From Pseudaeromonas sp963677375 (GTDB lineage Bacteria; Pseudomonadota; Gammaproteobacteria; Enterobacterales; Aeromonadaceae): DNA of 64,000 nucleotides. Positions 44,456-53,094 of this stretch are shown piece after piece (the stretch's first letter is position 1; the number at the start of each line of letters is the position of its first letter). The DNA lies in NCBI GenBank assembly GCA_963677375.2, contig CAXXIF010000009.1:186001-250000 (forward strand), written 5' to 3'. The notes under the pieces were generated by a model. It was not told the DNA's origin. It did no database searches and saw only the letters and a program-made list of their open reading frames with translations. The position numbers and the translations under genes were made by a program.

Positions 44456-45440
44456 ATGCTGTCTGCTCTTCGTTATGCTGTTGCGTGTCAAAAAAATACT
44501 TCAATGCGTCAAGTTGTGCAGATGCAGTCATTAACGAATTGAAACCTCTACGAAAATCGTGTCCACCACATAGCTTTTCCAGATACCAGGCCACATGCTT
44601 GCGAGCATAACGAACTCCCTGATACTCACCGTAAAAGTGATGCAGGGCGTCGATATGCTCAAGCACCAAGGCGCGCACCTCCTCGAATGAGGGGGCGGTG
44701 GGAGCCTGGTTCTGTTCCAGATAGCGGCGAATTTGTCTAAAAATCCACGGCTGTCCCTGAGCGGCGCGTCCGATCATGATGGCATCGGCACCCGTGTAGG
44801 CGAGTACATGACGGGCCTTGTGCACGCTGTCGATATCGCCATTGGCGATGACCGGAATTGAAACCGCCTGTTTGATTGCCTTGATAGTGTCGTATTCGGC
44901 CTCGCCCTTGAATAAACAGGCGCGGGTTCGACCATGCACCGTCAGCGCCTTGATGCCAGCCTGCTCGGCCAGCAGCGCGATGGCCACGCCATTTCTATGG
45001 TCAGGGTCCCAACCGGTACGGATCTTGAGAGTGACTGGAACATCAACGGCTTCGACCACAGCGTGCAAAATATCACGCACCAGGGCGGGATCTTGCAGCA
45101 GGGCGGAGCCCGCCAACTTCTTGTTCACCTTCTTGGCCGGACAACCCATATTGATGTCGATAATTTGCGCGTCGGCGGCCACATTAAGTTGTGCCGCCTG
45201 TGCCATCAATTCGGGATCGCAACCGAGTATCTGTACCGAACGGAAACCCGCTTCATCGGCGTGGTATCTCCGTTTTTTCGACTTTTCCGTATCCCAGGTT
45301 TCCGGATTCGCCAGCATCATCTCGGAGACCGCCATGCCGGCACCCATTCGCAGACAGAGCTGACGAAACGGACGATCGGTCACACCAGCCATCGGCGCGA
45401 GAATCAGAGGTGTATCCAGTTTGTAGGGACCAATTTGCAT
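44448..45440 (-). CDS. dusB: tRNA-dihydrouridine synthase B
   Basis: The 330-residue flavoenzyme reduces specific uridines of tRNA to dihydrouridine using FMN and NADPH. It has a TIM barrel with the start MQIGPYKLDTPLILAPMAGVTDRPFR, the catalytic cysteine Cys100 in DINMGCPAKKVNKKLAGS, and GADAIMIGRAAQGQPWIFR for FMN phosphate binding. It is the first gene of the dusB-fis operon. In many relatives prmA lies directly upstream; here four export genes occupy that space in the opposite orientation. Confidence 0.97.
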   Translation of the reverse strand: MQIGPYKLDTPLILAPMAGVTDRPFRQLCLRMGAGMAVSEMMLANPETWDTEKSKKRRYHADEAGFRSVQILGCDPELMAQAAQLNVAADAQIIDINMGCPAKKVNKKLAGSALLQDPALVRDILHAVVEAVDVPVTLKIRTGWDPDHRNGVAIALLAEQAGIKALTVHGRTRACLFKGEAEYDTIKAIKQAVSIPVIANGDIDSVHKARHVLAYTGADAIMIGRAAQGQPWIFRQIRRYLEQNQAPTAPSFEEVRALVLEHIDALHHFYGEYQGVRYARKHVAWYLEKLCGGHDFRRGFNSLMTASAQLDALKYFFDTQQHNEEQTAYV

Positions 45441-45776
45441 GAAGCGACACTATCAACCATCGGCTCAGGGCGGCGTATATTACGCATTTTTTACCGGAGA
45501 GAAAAGGTTAGAAATTGAGCGTTGTTGTTTTTTTTCTCCATTTGTTTGCCCCTGAGGACTTGCAAATTCAAATGTTAGCTAGCTCACGCTTTTTCTTCAT
45601 GCTTCTCTCTCTTGTAAGGGGCTCGTAAGGGGCTTTCCTCGCGTCGGATGACCAAACCACTGTGATGCAGGTAGCGGCTTACCGGGCTCCTGCTGTCGCC
45701 TCCGACTGGGTTTCTATATGATCCAACAGGTTTGAGTGAAGGCTCTAGCCATCGACCGCTGCAACCTGGAGCTAAG
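45441..45776. other. Intergenic region upstream of dusB-fis and the TolC-like gene
   Basis: No gene is seen. It must contain the growth-phase-controlled dusB-fis promoter (left side) and the promoter of the export operon (right side). A short direct repeat (GTAAGGGGCT twice, about 45614-45635) is present. Confidence 0.5.
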
Positions 45777-47180
45777 ATGAAAAAAGTAATGTGCTTCCTG
45801 GTCGGGATACTCGGAAGTAGTGTGCAGGCCATACCGCTGGAGTTTGATGCCGCCTGGCAACAGGTGCTGCAGAGGAATCAGGGGTTGGCGGCCGAGCGCA
45901 GTGGTATCACCCGTGCCGAGCAGTTGGCTGACGCGGCCCGGGCGCTCTATCTGCCGCAAATCGATCTGAAGGGTAGCTATACCCGTCTCGACAAACCGGT
46001 CGAATTGGATCTGATGGATCTCAACCCGATTGCCAGTAACAAACAGAACCCGCTATTGAACAGCCCCGTGGTGCAGCAGTTGATCCAGGGGTTGGGGGGC
46101 CCATCCGCCTTTGTCACGCCGTTGACCGAGCAGGATGTGATCACCAGTTCGGTACAGGCTCTGTGGCCTCTCTATGCCGGGGGGCGTATTGATGCCGCCC
46201 AGTCCATTCGGCAGGCCCAGATTGATGAAGCCAATCAGCAGTTCGCCTTGAAACAACAGGCGGCCTTTGAAGCATTGACTCAGCGCTATTTTGGCCTGGT
46301 GCTCGCGCGTCATGTGCTGAAGACCCGGCAACGGCTGGAGCACTCCCTATCCAGCCATTTGCAACATGCCCGCAAGTTGGAGCAACAAGGGCAGATCGCC
46401 GCCGTCGAGCGACTCTCCGCCGAGTCGGCGCTGGCTAAGGCGCAGGTCGAAACGCTGGCCGCGCAGCGCCAGACGGAAATTGCCGAGCTGGCGCTGGGGA
46501 ACCTGCTGCAACAGTCCGGCCCACTGGAGCCACAGCAACCGCTATTTGTTCAGGATCAGCTGCCACCGGCTGCTCGCTTTGTGCAGCAGACTCTGGAACA
46601 TCATCCGGGCTTGAAGCTGCTGGCCGCCAAGCAACAACAGGCCGATGGCCTGATCACGGTGGAGCAGGGGAAGCGCCTGCCCGAATTGTTCCTGTTTGGT
46701 AACTACTCGCTCTATGAACAGGACACGCTAGCGGCCGAGATGGCTCCGGACTGGATGGTGGGCGTCGGCGTCAAGGTGCCGTTGAGCTCTCGGGATGGGC
46801 TCTCGGACACAGTTGCCGCCGCCGCGACCACCCAGGTGCAGGTCAAACAGTTGCTGGCCCAGCTGCGGCAGGATCTGACCCTGCTGGTGGAACAGAGTTG
46901 GCGCGAGGCCGATCTGGCTCGCGAGCAGTATCAGCATCTGGCGGTGACCGAGCAGCTGGCGCAGGAGAACATCCGTCTGCGGGAGAAGGCATTCGCTCAA
47001 GGGTTGGGGACTTCGCTGGATGCCGAAGATGCCCAGACTAAGTTGGCCGGGGTACAAACTCAGCGCCAGGTCGCGGCCTATCAATATGTGGTCTGTCTGG
47101 CTCGACTGCTCAGCCTGAGTGGTCAAGCCACGGGCTTGACCGAGTATCAAAAAAATCAACGGATTGAGGTCGTACAATGA
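45777..47180 (+). CDS. TolC-family outer-membrane protein
   Basis: The 467-residue outer-membrane efflux protein has a signal peptide (MKKVMCFLVGILGSSVQA) with no lipobox cysteine at the cut site. Two OEP repeats follow (about 30-225 and 245-440), with long amphipathic helices rich in Gln/Ala. GQIAAVERLSAESALAKAQVE and the mirrored GLGTSLDAEDAQTKLAGVQTQ mark the two repeats. ATG 45777 follows TGGAGC. It heads a unit with an HlyD adaptor and two ABC-2-type permeases; genes overlap by 4, 11 and 8 bp, so they are translated together. The cargo is unknown. Confidence 0.88.
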   Translation: MKKVMCFLVGILGSSVQAIPLEFDAAWQQVLQRNQGLAAERSGITRAEQLADAARALYLPQIDLKGSYTRLDKPVELDLMDLNPIASNKQNPLLNSPVVQQLIQGLGGPSAFVTPLTEQDVITSSVQALWPLYAGGRIDAAQSIRQAQIDEANQQFALKQQAAFEALTQRYFGLVLARHVLKTRQRLEHSLSSHLQHARKLEQQGQIAAVERLSAESALAKAQVETLAAQRQTEIAELALGNLLQQSGPLEPQQPLFVQDQLPPAARFVQQTLEHHPGLKLLAAKQQQADGLITVEQGKRLPELFLFGNYSLYEQDTLAAEMAPDWMVGVGVKVPLSSRDGLSDTVAAAATTQVQVKQLLAQLRQDLTLLVEQSWREADLAREQYQHLAVTEQLAQENIRLREKAFAQGLGTSLDAEDAQTKLAGVQTQRQVAAYQYVVCLARLLSLSGQATGLTEYQKNQRIEVVQ

Positions 47181-48166
47181 GCAAGATAACGCAGGCTTGG
47201 CTCTGGGGCATTGCCGCCCTGATTTTGCTGGTACTCGGGTTCGCCTTCTGGTGGGCCTATCAGCCGAAACCTGAGCTCTTGCAAGGGCAAATCGAGGCGC
47301 AGGACTATACCGTCTCCTCCAAGATGGGGGGGCGCATCGATCAGATCGCGGTACGCAAGGGGCAAATCGTCACCAAGGGGACGCTGGCATTCACCCTGCT
47401 GAGTCCTGAGCTGGATGCCAAGTTACAGCAGGCTCAGGCCGGCGAAGCGGCAGCCGGCGCTCTGGCTCAAGAGGCGGATAAGGGGGCGCGGGCCCAGCAG
47501 ATTTCAGCTGCCAAGGATCAATGGTTGAAGGCGCAGAGCGCCACGGCTCTGTATGAAAAGACCTTCCACCGCATTGACAGTCTGTACCGGGACGGCGTAG
47601 TGCCGCTGCAGAAGAAGGACGAGGCGGAAACCCGCTGGCGCTCGGCCATCCTGACCCAGAACGCCGCCTGGCAACTGTACCAACTCGCTCTGGAGGGGGC
47701 TCGAGCCGAACAGAAACAGGCGGCCCACGAGAAAGCCAGGATGGCGGCTGGTGCGGTAGCCGAGGTGCAGGCCTATGCCGACGAGTTGCAGGTGTTGAGC
47801 CCGGCGGCCGGTGAGGTGACGCAAGTCCTGTTGCAACCGGGTGAGCTGGCCCCGCAAGGCTTCCCTGTGGTGACCTTGACGGATATGCAGGATGCCTGGG
47901 CCCTGTTTCATGTGCGCGAGGATCGTCTGGCGGCGTTTCTGCCGGGCCGCGAGCTGACGCTACGGGTCCCGGCCCTGGGGGCGCAGAGCTTCCGTTTCCG
48001 GGTCAGTCATGTGGCTGTGATGGGGGACTTCGCGACCTGGCGAGCCACCGACAGTCAGCAAGGCTTTGATCTGCGCAGTTTCGAAGTCGAGGCCCGTCCG
48101 CTGACGCCGATCCCCAATCTGCGGGTGGGCATGAGCGTGTTGCTTGAGCTTCCTCATGCTGAGTGA
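47177..48166 (+). CDS. HlyD-family periplasmic adaptor
   Basis: The 329-residue membrane-fusion protein has one N-terminal membrane anchor (about 8-28; WGIAALILLVLGFAFWWAYQP). The first lipoyl half is GQIEAQDYTVSSKMGGRIDQIAVRKGQIVTKG, a helical hairpin spans about 85-195, and the second half is LQVLSPAAGEVTQVLLQPGELAPQG. It resembles YhiI/YbhG-type adaptors of ABC-2 exporters. Start and preceding stop overlap as ATGA. Confidence 0.9.
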   Translation: MSKITQAWLWGIAALILLVLGFAFWWAYQPKPELLQGQIEAQDYTVSSKMGGRIDQIAVRKGQIVTKGTLAFTLLSPELDAKLQQAQAGEAAAGALAQEADKGARAQQISAAKDQWLKAQSATALYEKTFHRIDSLYRDGVVPLQKKDEAETRWRSAILTQNAAWQLYQLALEGARAEQKQAAHEKARMAAGAVAEVQAYADELQVLSPAAGEVTQVLLQPGELAPQGFPVVTLTDMQDAWALFHVREDRLAAFLPGRELTLRVPALGAQSFRFRVSHVAVMGDFATWRATDSQQGFDLRSFEVEARPLTPIPNLRVGMSVLLELPHAE

Positions 48167-49313
48167 CGAGTTGCCGCCACTTCCGAGGCTGGAGCCCTGG
48201 CGGCAGGAGTGGCTGGGGATCTGGCAAGATCCCTGGTTGCGTGCTCTGGTGGGCTGGCTCCCGCTGGTACTGGCACTGTGGATGGGCTCGGTATTTCAGG
48301 GGGGCCTGCTGCGTGAGTTGCCCATTGGTCTGGTCGATCAGGACCACAGTGCCCTGTCCCGTCACTTGGCGCGGGAGCTGGATGGCTCGGCGCTGATGTC
48401 TCTGCAACAGGAGTATCTGTCGGTGGCCGAAGGCGTACGCGCGCTGCGGGCCGGGAATATTTATGCCTTGGTGTTGTTCCCCCATGACCTGGAGAAACAG
48501 GTTCGACAGCAGCGGCAACCGGTCGTGACCGCCTTCTATAACGGCCAACTGCTGCTGGTCGGGCGCCTGCTCAACGGGAGTCTGTTGCAGACACTGGGCG
48601 CCGCGGCGGCGCAGCTCAGCGTGGCAGATCAGTTGGTGCAGACGCCGGCGCTGTGGACGGCGATGAGGGCCTCGGTACCGATCCTCAGCCAAGTGACGCC
48701 GCTGTATAATCCGGCTGGTAACTATGCCCTGTTTCTGTTGCCCGCCTTGTTACTGGCGCTGTGGCAGATGCTGATCCTGATAGCCGCCGTCAGCGCCCTG
48801 GTTCGGCGTCGGCGGCTAGGGCTCCGATTAGCGGGCTCGGCCCGCCGATGCAGCGCTCAGTTGGTGCGGATCTTCTTCCCCTACCTCTGCATCTATTGGG
48901 GGTGGGGCATACTGCTGCTCGGGTTACTGGTGATCGGTTTTGGCTGGCCCATGGTGGGGAGCTGGGGGTTACTGATCCTGGCTCAGGGGTTGATGGTGCT
49001 GGCCTGCCTGGCGGTGGGATGCCTGTTCTATGGGCTGACCCAGGATGGCGCCCGGGCCATGAGTCTGGTCGCTGTCTATTCGGCCCCGGCTTTCGCCTTC
49101 ATGGGGATCACCTTTCCGACTCAAGACATGAACGGGCTGGCCCAATTCTGGCGTAGCTTGCTTCCGGTGGCTCACTATGCCGAATTGCATATCGGCCAGG
49201 CCAATATCGGTATGGAAGGGGCTGCCGCTTTGTATCCGCTCTGGGCGCTCTTGCCATTCGGATTGTTGTGGCCCCTGGTGGTTTTGGTGCTGGGGAGGCG
49301 GAGTGATGGCTGA
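48156..49313 (+). CDS. ABC-2-type permease (first of two)
   Basis: The 385-residue protein belongs to the ABC2_membrane_3 (YhhJ/YbhR-like) family. TM1 is near residues 27-48, a large periplasmic loop (about 50-180) has the typical PIGLVDQDHSALSR motif, and a C-terminal bundle of about five membrane segments follows (from about 185). A TTG at 48144 gives a four-codon extension; ATG 48156 is preferred. It overlaps the adaptor by 11 bp. No ATP-binding subunit is encoded in this operon, which is unusual. Confidence 0.88.
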   Translation: MLSDELPPLPRLEPWRQEWLGIWQDPWLRALVGWLPLVLALWMGSVFQGGLLRELPIGLVDQDHSALSRHLARELDGSALMSLQQEYLSVAEGVRALRAGNIYALVLFPHDLEKQVRQQRQPVVTAFYNGQLLLVGRLLNGSLLQTLGAAAAQLSVADQLVQTPALWTAMRASVPILSQVTPLYNPAGNYALFLLPALLLALWQMLILIAAVSALVRRRRLGLRLAGSARRCSAQLVRIFFPYLCIYWGWGILLLGLLVIGFGWPMVGSWGLLILAQGLMVLACLAVGCLFYGLTQDGARAMSLVAVYSAPAFAFMGITFPTQDMNGLAQFWRSLLPVAHYAELHIGQANIGMEGAAALYPLWALLPFGLLWPLVVLVLGRRSDG

Positions 49314-50463
49314 ATTCTGCTGGCTGTGGCGTCAGGAGTGTCGCTCGCTGTTTTACGACAAAGCCATCTTGTTGACCCTGTTTGGCGGCGTGTTCTTCTA
49401 CGCCTGGTTCTACCCGTTGCCCTATGCCAACCAGGTGACCCGAGAGCTGCCCGTGGTGCTGGTGGACGAAGATGACAGTGCTCTGGCGCGGCGTCTGGCG
49501 TTTATGGCCGACGCGACTCCGCAGTTGCAGTTGGTGGCTCAGGTGGCCACGTTGCAAGAGGCCGAACAGGCGATCCGTCGCGGTGAGGCGCGGGGCTTGC
49601 TGCTGATCCCGCGTCATTTTTACCGCGATGTGCGGCTGGGACGCACAGTGACGCTGGGATTTGCCGGCGATGCCGCTTATTACCTGATGTATGGTGCCAT
49701 TGCCGAAGGCTTGAGCCTGGCAGCGAACACTGTGGGGGCTCAGGTGCGCATTCAGCGCTTGCTGGCGCAGGGGAAGAGTGTGCCCGGCGCGCTGGCGCAA
49801 TGGCGACCCTTCGCCACCAATATTCAGCCGGTGTTCAATCCGACGCTGGGCTATCAACAGTATGTGGTGTCGGGGGTTTTCTTACTCATACTGCATCAGA
49901 CGTTGCTGATCGGTGCCGGACTGCTGGGCGCCACCCAGAATGAAACCCAAAACCGCGGCGGTTATTGGCAACAGGCTTCACCTGCCCTCTTGCTGCTGGC
50001 GCGAACCCTGTTGCTGATGCTGGTCTATCTGGGCTTTACGCTGTTTTATCTCGGCCCTTGCCTGTATGGCTATGGGCTGAGCCGCTTGGCCGAGCCCTTG
50101 CAATTGCTGGGATTCTTGTTGCCATTTTTCCTGGCGACCACCCAACTGGGAATTCTCTACGGGGTCTGGTTACCCCGGCGGGAGTTGGCGACGCCTATCG
50201 TCATCCTTTCTTCGTTGCCGCTGGTTTTTGTCGCTGGATTTATCTGGCCAGCGGCCATGCTGCCCAACCTCTTGCAGTGGCTCACCCATCTGTTGCCAGC
50301 GCCAGCCGGGATCATGGGCTTGCTCAAGCTCAACACCATGGGGGCGGACTGGGCGGCGGTGGCTCCATCCTGGTGGGGCTTGTGGGGATTGACGGTGGCC
50401 TATGGCGCTCTGGCCTGGTGGAGTCTGCGTACCCGGGTCTGCCGGAGCCCTGCTGGCCAATAG
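49306..50463 (+). CDS. ABC-2-type permease (second of two)
   Basis: A 385-residue homologue of the preceding gene, with the same plan: TM1 at about 20-38, the loop motif ELPVVLVDEDDSALARR, then about five C-terminal membrane segments. ATG 49306 (MAEFCWLWRQE) overlaps the previous stop by 8 bp and has GGGGAGGCGGAG upstream. The two probably form a heterodimer. It is followed by a long palindrome and then convergent prmA. Confidence 0.88.
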   Translation: MAEFCWLWRQECRSLFYDKAILLTLFGGVFFYAWFYPLPYANQVTRELPVVLVDEDDSALARRLAFMADATPQLQLVAQVATLQEAEQAIRRGEARGLLLIPRHFYRDVRLGRTVTLGFAGDAAYYLMYGAIAEGLSLAANTVGAQVRIQRLLAQGKSVPGALAQWRPFATNIQPVFNPTLGYQQYVVSGVFLLILHQTLLIGAGLLGATQNETQNRGGYWQQASPALLLLARTLLLMLVYLGFTLFYLGPCLYGYGLSRLAEPLQLLGFLLPFFLATTQLGILYGVWLPRRELATPIVILSSLPLVFVAGFIWPAAMLPNLLQWLTHLLPAPAGIMGLLKLNTMGADWAAVAPSWWGLWGLTVAYGALAWWSLRTRVCRSPAGQ

Positions 50464-50513
50464 ACGAGGCCCTGGTCCAGTGACTTGTTGGGAATGAAGA
50501 GGCACATATAGAC

Positions 50514-50539
50514 AAAGGCCAGTCTGCAGACTGGCCTTT
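50514..50539. terminator. Palindromic terminator between the export operon and prmA
   Basis: A perfect 26-bp palindrome from AAAGGCCAGTCTG to CAGACTGGCCTTT. It ends in only three T on either strand, so it may serve both convergent transcripts with moderate efficiency. Confidence 0.65.
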
Positions 50540-50584
50540 GGGCTCTCAGCACTGTGGCAGACGAGAAATCTGCCACAGGTTCCG

Positions 50585-51460
50585 TTAGCGCTTGGTGCCT
50601 GAAAGGCGACACCACTCTTCGCGCACGGCTGTGGGGTCCATCTCGAACCACTGGCCATAAATCTGTTCCAGCTCGACAGCCTGGGTCTCCAGCACGCCGG
50701 AGAGCGCCAGCAAACCGGCCGGGCGTACCAGATCATTCATCAGCGGGGCCAGCTCACGCAACGGGCCAGCCAGAATGTTGGCGACCAGAATATCGGCCTT
50801 CAGCCCGGCGGGCTGATCCTCGGGCAGGAACAGCTCCAGCTTATCGGCAACCCCATTGCGCTCGGCATTATCGCGGCTGGCCTGAATGGCCTGGGGATCG
50901 ATATCGATGCCGATGACCCGGGCCGCACCGAGCTTGAGGGCGGCGATAGCCAGGATGCCGGAGCCGCAACCGAAGTCGACCACCGTCTTACCGGTCAAGT
51001 CGATACTATCCAGCCATTGCAGACACAGGGCCGTGGTCGGGTGGGTACCGGTACCGAAAGCCAGACCCGGGTCTAGCATTACGTTGACCGCATCCGGGTC
51101 CGGCACATCGCGCCAGCTCGGGCAGATCCACAACCGTTCGCCAAACTGCATCGGGTGGAAGTGATCCATCCACTCGCGCACCCAGTCTTTGTCCTCTAAC
51201 TGCTCCACCTTGTAGGGCATCTGCTTGCCGAAATGGCGTTGGAAGAAGGCGATGATAGGGGCCGGATCTTCTTCGGCATCGAACAGTCCTGTGACCTGGG
51301 TTTCACCCCACAGCTTGGTTTCACCGGGCAGCGGCTCGTACACCGGATTGTCTTGGGCATCCATATAGGTAACGGCCTGGGCTCCGAGGCCCATCAGCAT
51401 GTTACTGATTTTATTGGCGTTTTTGGCGGTGGCGTAGAGCCTGATCTGTATCCACGGCAT
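50585..51460 (-). CDS. prmA: Ribosomal protein L11 methyltransferase
   Basis: The 291-residue AdoMet-dependent enzyme trimethylates several amino groups of ribosomal protein L11. It has an N-terminal substrate-recognition domain (about 1-60, MPWIQIRLYATAKNANK) and a class I methyltransferase domain. Key motifs are VVDFGCGSGILAIAALKLGA (motif I, about residues 161-180), GIDIDPQAI and the NILAGPL motif. Length and start match the family exactly. It is convergent with the export operon. An unusual PTS-like gene lies just upstream on the same strand. Confidence 0.97.
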   Translation of the reverse strand: MPWIQIRLYATAKNANKISNMLMGLGAQAVTYMDAQDNPVYEPLPGETKLWGETQVTGLFDAEEDPAPIIAFFQRHFGKQMPYKVEQLEDKDWVREWMDHFHPMQFGERLWICPSWRDVPDPDAVNVMLDPGLAFGTGTHPTTALCLQWLDSIDLTGKTVVDFGCGSGILAIAALKLGAARVIGIDIDPQAIQASRDNAERNGVADKLELFLPEDQPAGLKADILVANILAGPLRELAPLMNDLVRPAGLLALSGVLETQAVELEQIYGQWFEMDPTAVREEWCRLSGTKR

Positions 51461-51522
51461 GGCGAATCACTGTCTCGATAGGGGTAAACGCGCGGATTGT
51501 AACACAGCGCGGCGGCTGGTGG

Positions 51523-52908
51523 TCAGCGCAGGATATAGGGGGCGATCTGCAACTCGCGAGGTTGCAAGTCCAGGGACTGGCGGGCGGCGAGTAACTGGAT
51601 CTTATCATCCAGCTGCACGGCTATGGGGCCGATCAGCAGCTGCAGTTTGTGGTTGTCCAGTTCGAAGCGGGTGATGACCCCCAGCTTTTGCAAGGCGGTG
51701 GCATCGATCAGGGTCGGGTTCTCCACCTCGACGGTGAGGTAGGTCAGCGTCGAACTCATGCTGATGAGGTTGCCGATCCCGCCCAGCGCTTTGAGGTAAC
51801 CGACGGCGAGCATGCTCAAATCCGAGCTGGCGTGATGGTTCCGCTCTTCACTCTGCCGTTGAGGCGGGCTCCATTGCATGGGCTTGAGGTGGAAGAGCTG
51901 GAGGCAAAGATGACAGCCATAGGCGTAGAGCAGTAGGGTAATCAGCCCCAAGGTGTAGAACTGTAGTGGGTCCCGCTGTAATTCCGGGCTCCACAGCACA
52001 CTCAGATCCCCGGTTAGTTTGGGAATGGCAAAATGGATCTCAATGACCTGACAAAACGCCATGATGAGACCGGCCAGCAGGGCATGGAACAAAAACAGAG
52101 GCGCGGAGACAAACAACAGGGTCAGCACCAGAGGGGCGGTGAACCCCGTGAGCCAACCGCTCAGCGTCAACAACAGGCAGAAGCCGACATAGGGACGACG
52201 TTGTTCGTGCGGCGCATAACGGAACAGCGCCAAGGCCAGACCCGGCAGGCCGAAAATTTGTACGGCGTAGTGAGCGGACAAGAAACTGAGTTGTGGCGGG
52301 CTGAAGGTCTCCCCCGGATTGACTTGTACCAGCGGATGAAACACCTCGTTCAGGCTGAAGGGGGTCAATAACTGGTAAATGAAGCCCAAGGCGAAACCCT
52401 GTTCCGGATTGGCGAGCCAACGGGCACCCAGACGTAACAGTTCGGGCTCCAGCCAGCAATAGAGCGCGGTCAGAGGGAAAGCCAGCAGCAGGGCCAGCAG
52501 GCTGTTGAGGATCAAGACGATGGCCGCCCCTTTGAAGGAGTGCAGCAAGGGCGGCAGACGCAGACGCGAGAGCCGGGGATAGAAATATGCAGAACTCAGC
52601 CCGGCGACCAGAGCGCAGCCCATTTCGGCATGGCGCAGCTCCGGCGCTAGCGTATGCAGGGTCGAGGAGAGGATCAGGTAACCGACGGCGGCATTCAGCG
52701 GTTGCTGGCCTGCCTCTCCGTGCTGTAATCCACTGGCCAATTGCATCGCAATGATCAGCGGCAGGATGGAAAACAGGGCTTGTCCGGCGGTCAGCAGCAA
52801 AGTACCCAACAGGGTGTGGCTCTGTCCGAAATAACAGAGCAGGGAGGCCAAAGGCATGAGGGCAACAGGCAGCAGCAGGAATCCTGCCAGACCATGATGT
52901 CTGTGCAA
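51523..52908 (-). CDS. Degenerate glucose-type PTS EIIC-EIIB homologue lacking catalytic residues
   Basis: The 461-residue protein has an EIIC domain of the glucose/N-acetylglucosamine family: start LHRHHGLAGFLLLPVALMPLASLL, about ten membrane segments, and LNEVFHPLVQVNPGETFSPPQL. A C-terminal EIIB-like domain follows (about 385-455; LSMLAVGYLKALGGIGNLISM). The EIIC signature GITEPIEF reads GFTAPLVL, losing both glutamates. In EIIB the CITRLR phosphorylation motif reads TLTYLT, losing the cysteine. So phosphotransfer should be impossible. The frame is fully open, arguing against a pseudogene. Start: TTG 52908 with AAGGAG 6 bp upstream; a longer ATG frame to 53025 has no such site and a non-membrane extension. 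It may be a sensor or regulator. Confidence 0.8.
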   Translation of the reverse strand: MHRHHGLAGFLLLPVALMPLASLLCYFGQSHTLLGTLLLTAGQALFSILPLIIAMQLASGLQHGEAGQQPLNAAVGYLILSSTLHTLAPELRHAEMGCALVAGLSSAYFYPRLSRLRLPPLLHSFKGAAIVLILNSLLALLLAFPLTALYCWLEPELLRLGARWLANPEQGFALGFIYQLLTPFSLNEVFHPLVQVNPGETFSPPQLSFLSAHYAVQIFGLPGLALALFRYAPHEQRRPYVGFCLLLTLSGWLTGFTAPLVLTLLFVSAPLFLFHALLAGLIMAFCQVIEIHFAIPKLTGDLSVLWSPELQRDPLQFYTLGLITLLLYAYGCHLCLQLFHLKPMQWSPPQRQSEERNHHASSDLSMLAVGYLKALGGIGNLISMSSTLTYLTVEVENPTLIDATALQKLGVITRFELDNHKLQLLIGPIAVQLDDKIQLLAARQSLDLQPRELQIAPYILR

Positions 52909-53023
52909 ATTGGCTCTCCTTGGTGTGGGGGCGTGAGGGTATAAAACGTGACGCGGCGCACATTCTACTCGGAATCGCCCTGAAAGTGGTAGTGGAATAA
53001 AACAGTTTGGTTTCGTTTGAAGC

Positions 53024-53048
53024 AAAAAAAACCGGCCTAAAGGCCGGT
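53024..53048 (-). terminator. Intrinsic terminator of the EmrAB-type operon
   Basis: Minus strand: ACCGGCCT/AGGCCGGT stem (53048-53041, 53038-53031) followed by seven T; 47 bp after the MFS stop. Confidence 0.92.
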
Positions 53049-53094
53049 AAAAGGTGCTGAGTGCTCGAGACGAGAGCGCTACACATGAAACTCG

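Noticed and set aside
44934..45518. 194-codon plus-strand frame antisense to dusB
   Set aside because: Composition follows from the dusB codon pattern; no start signal and no recognisable product.
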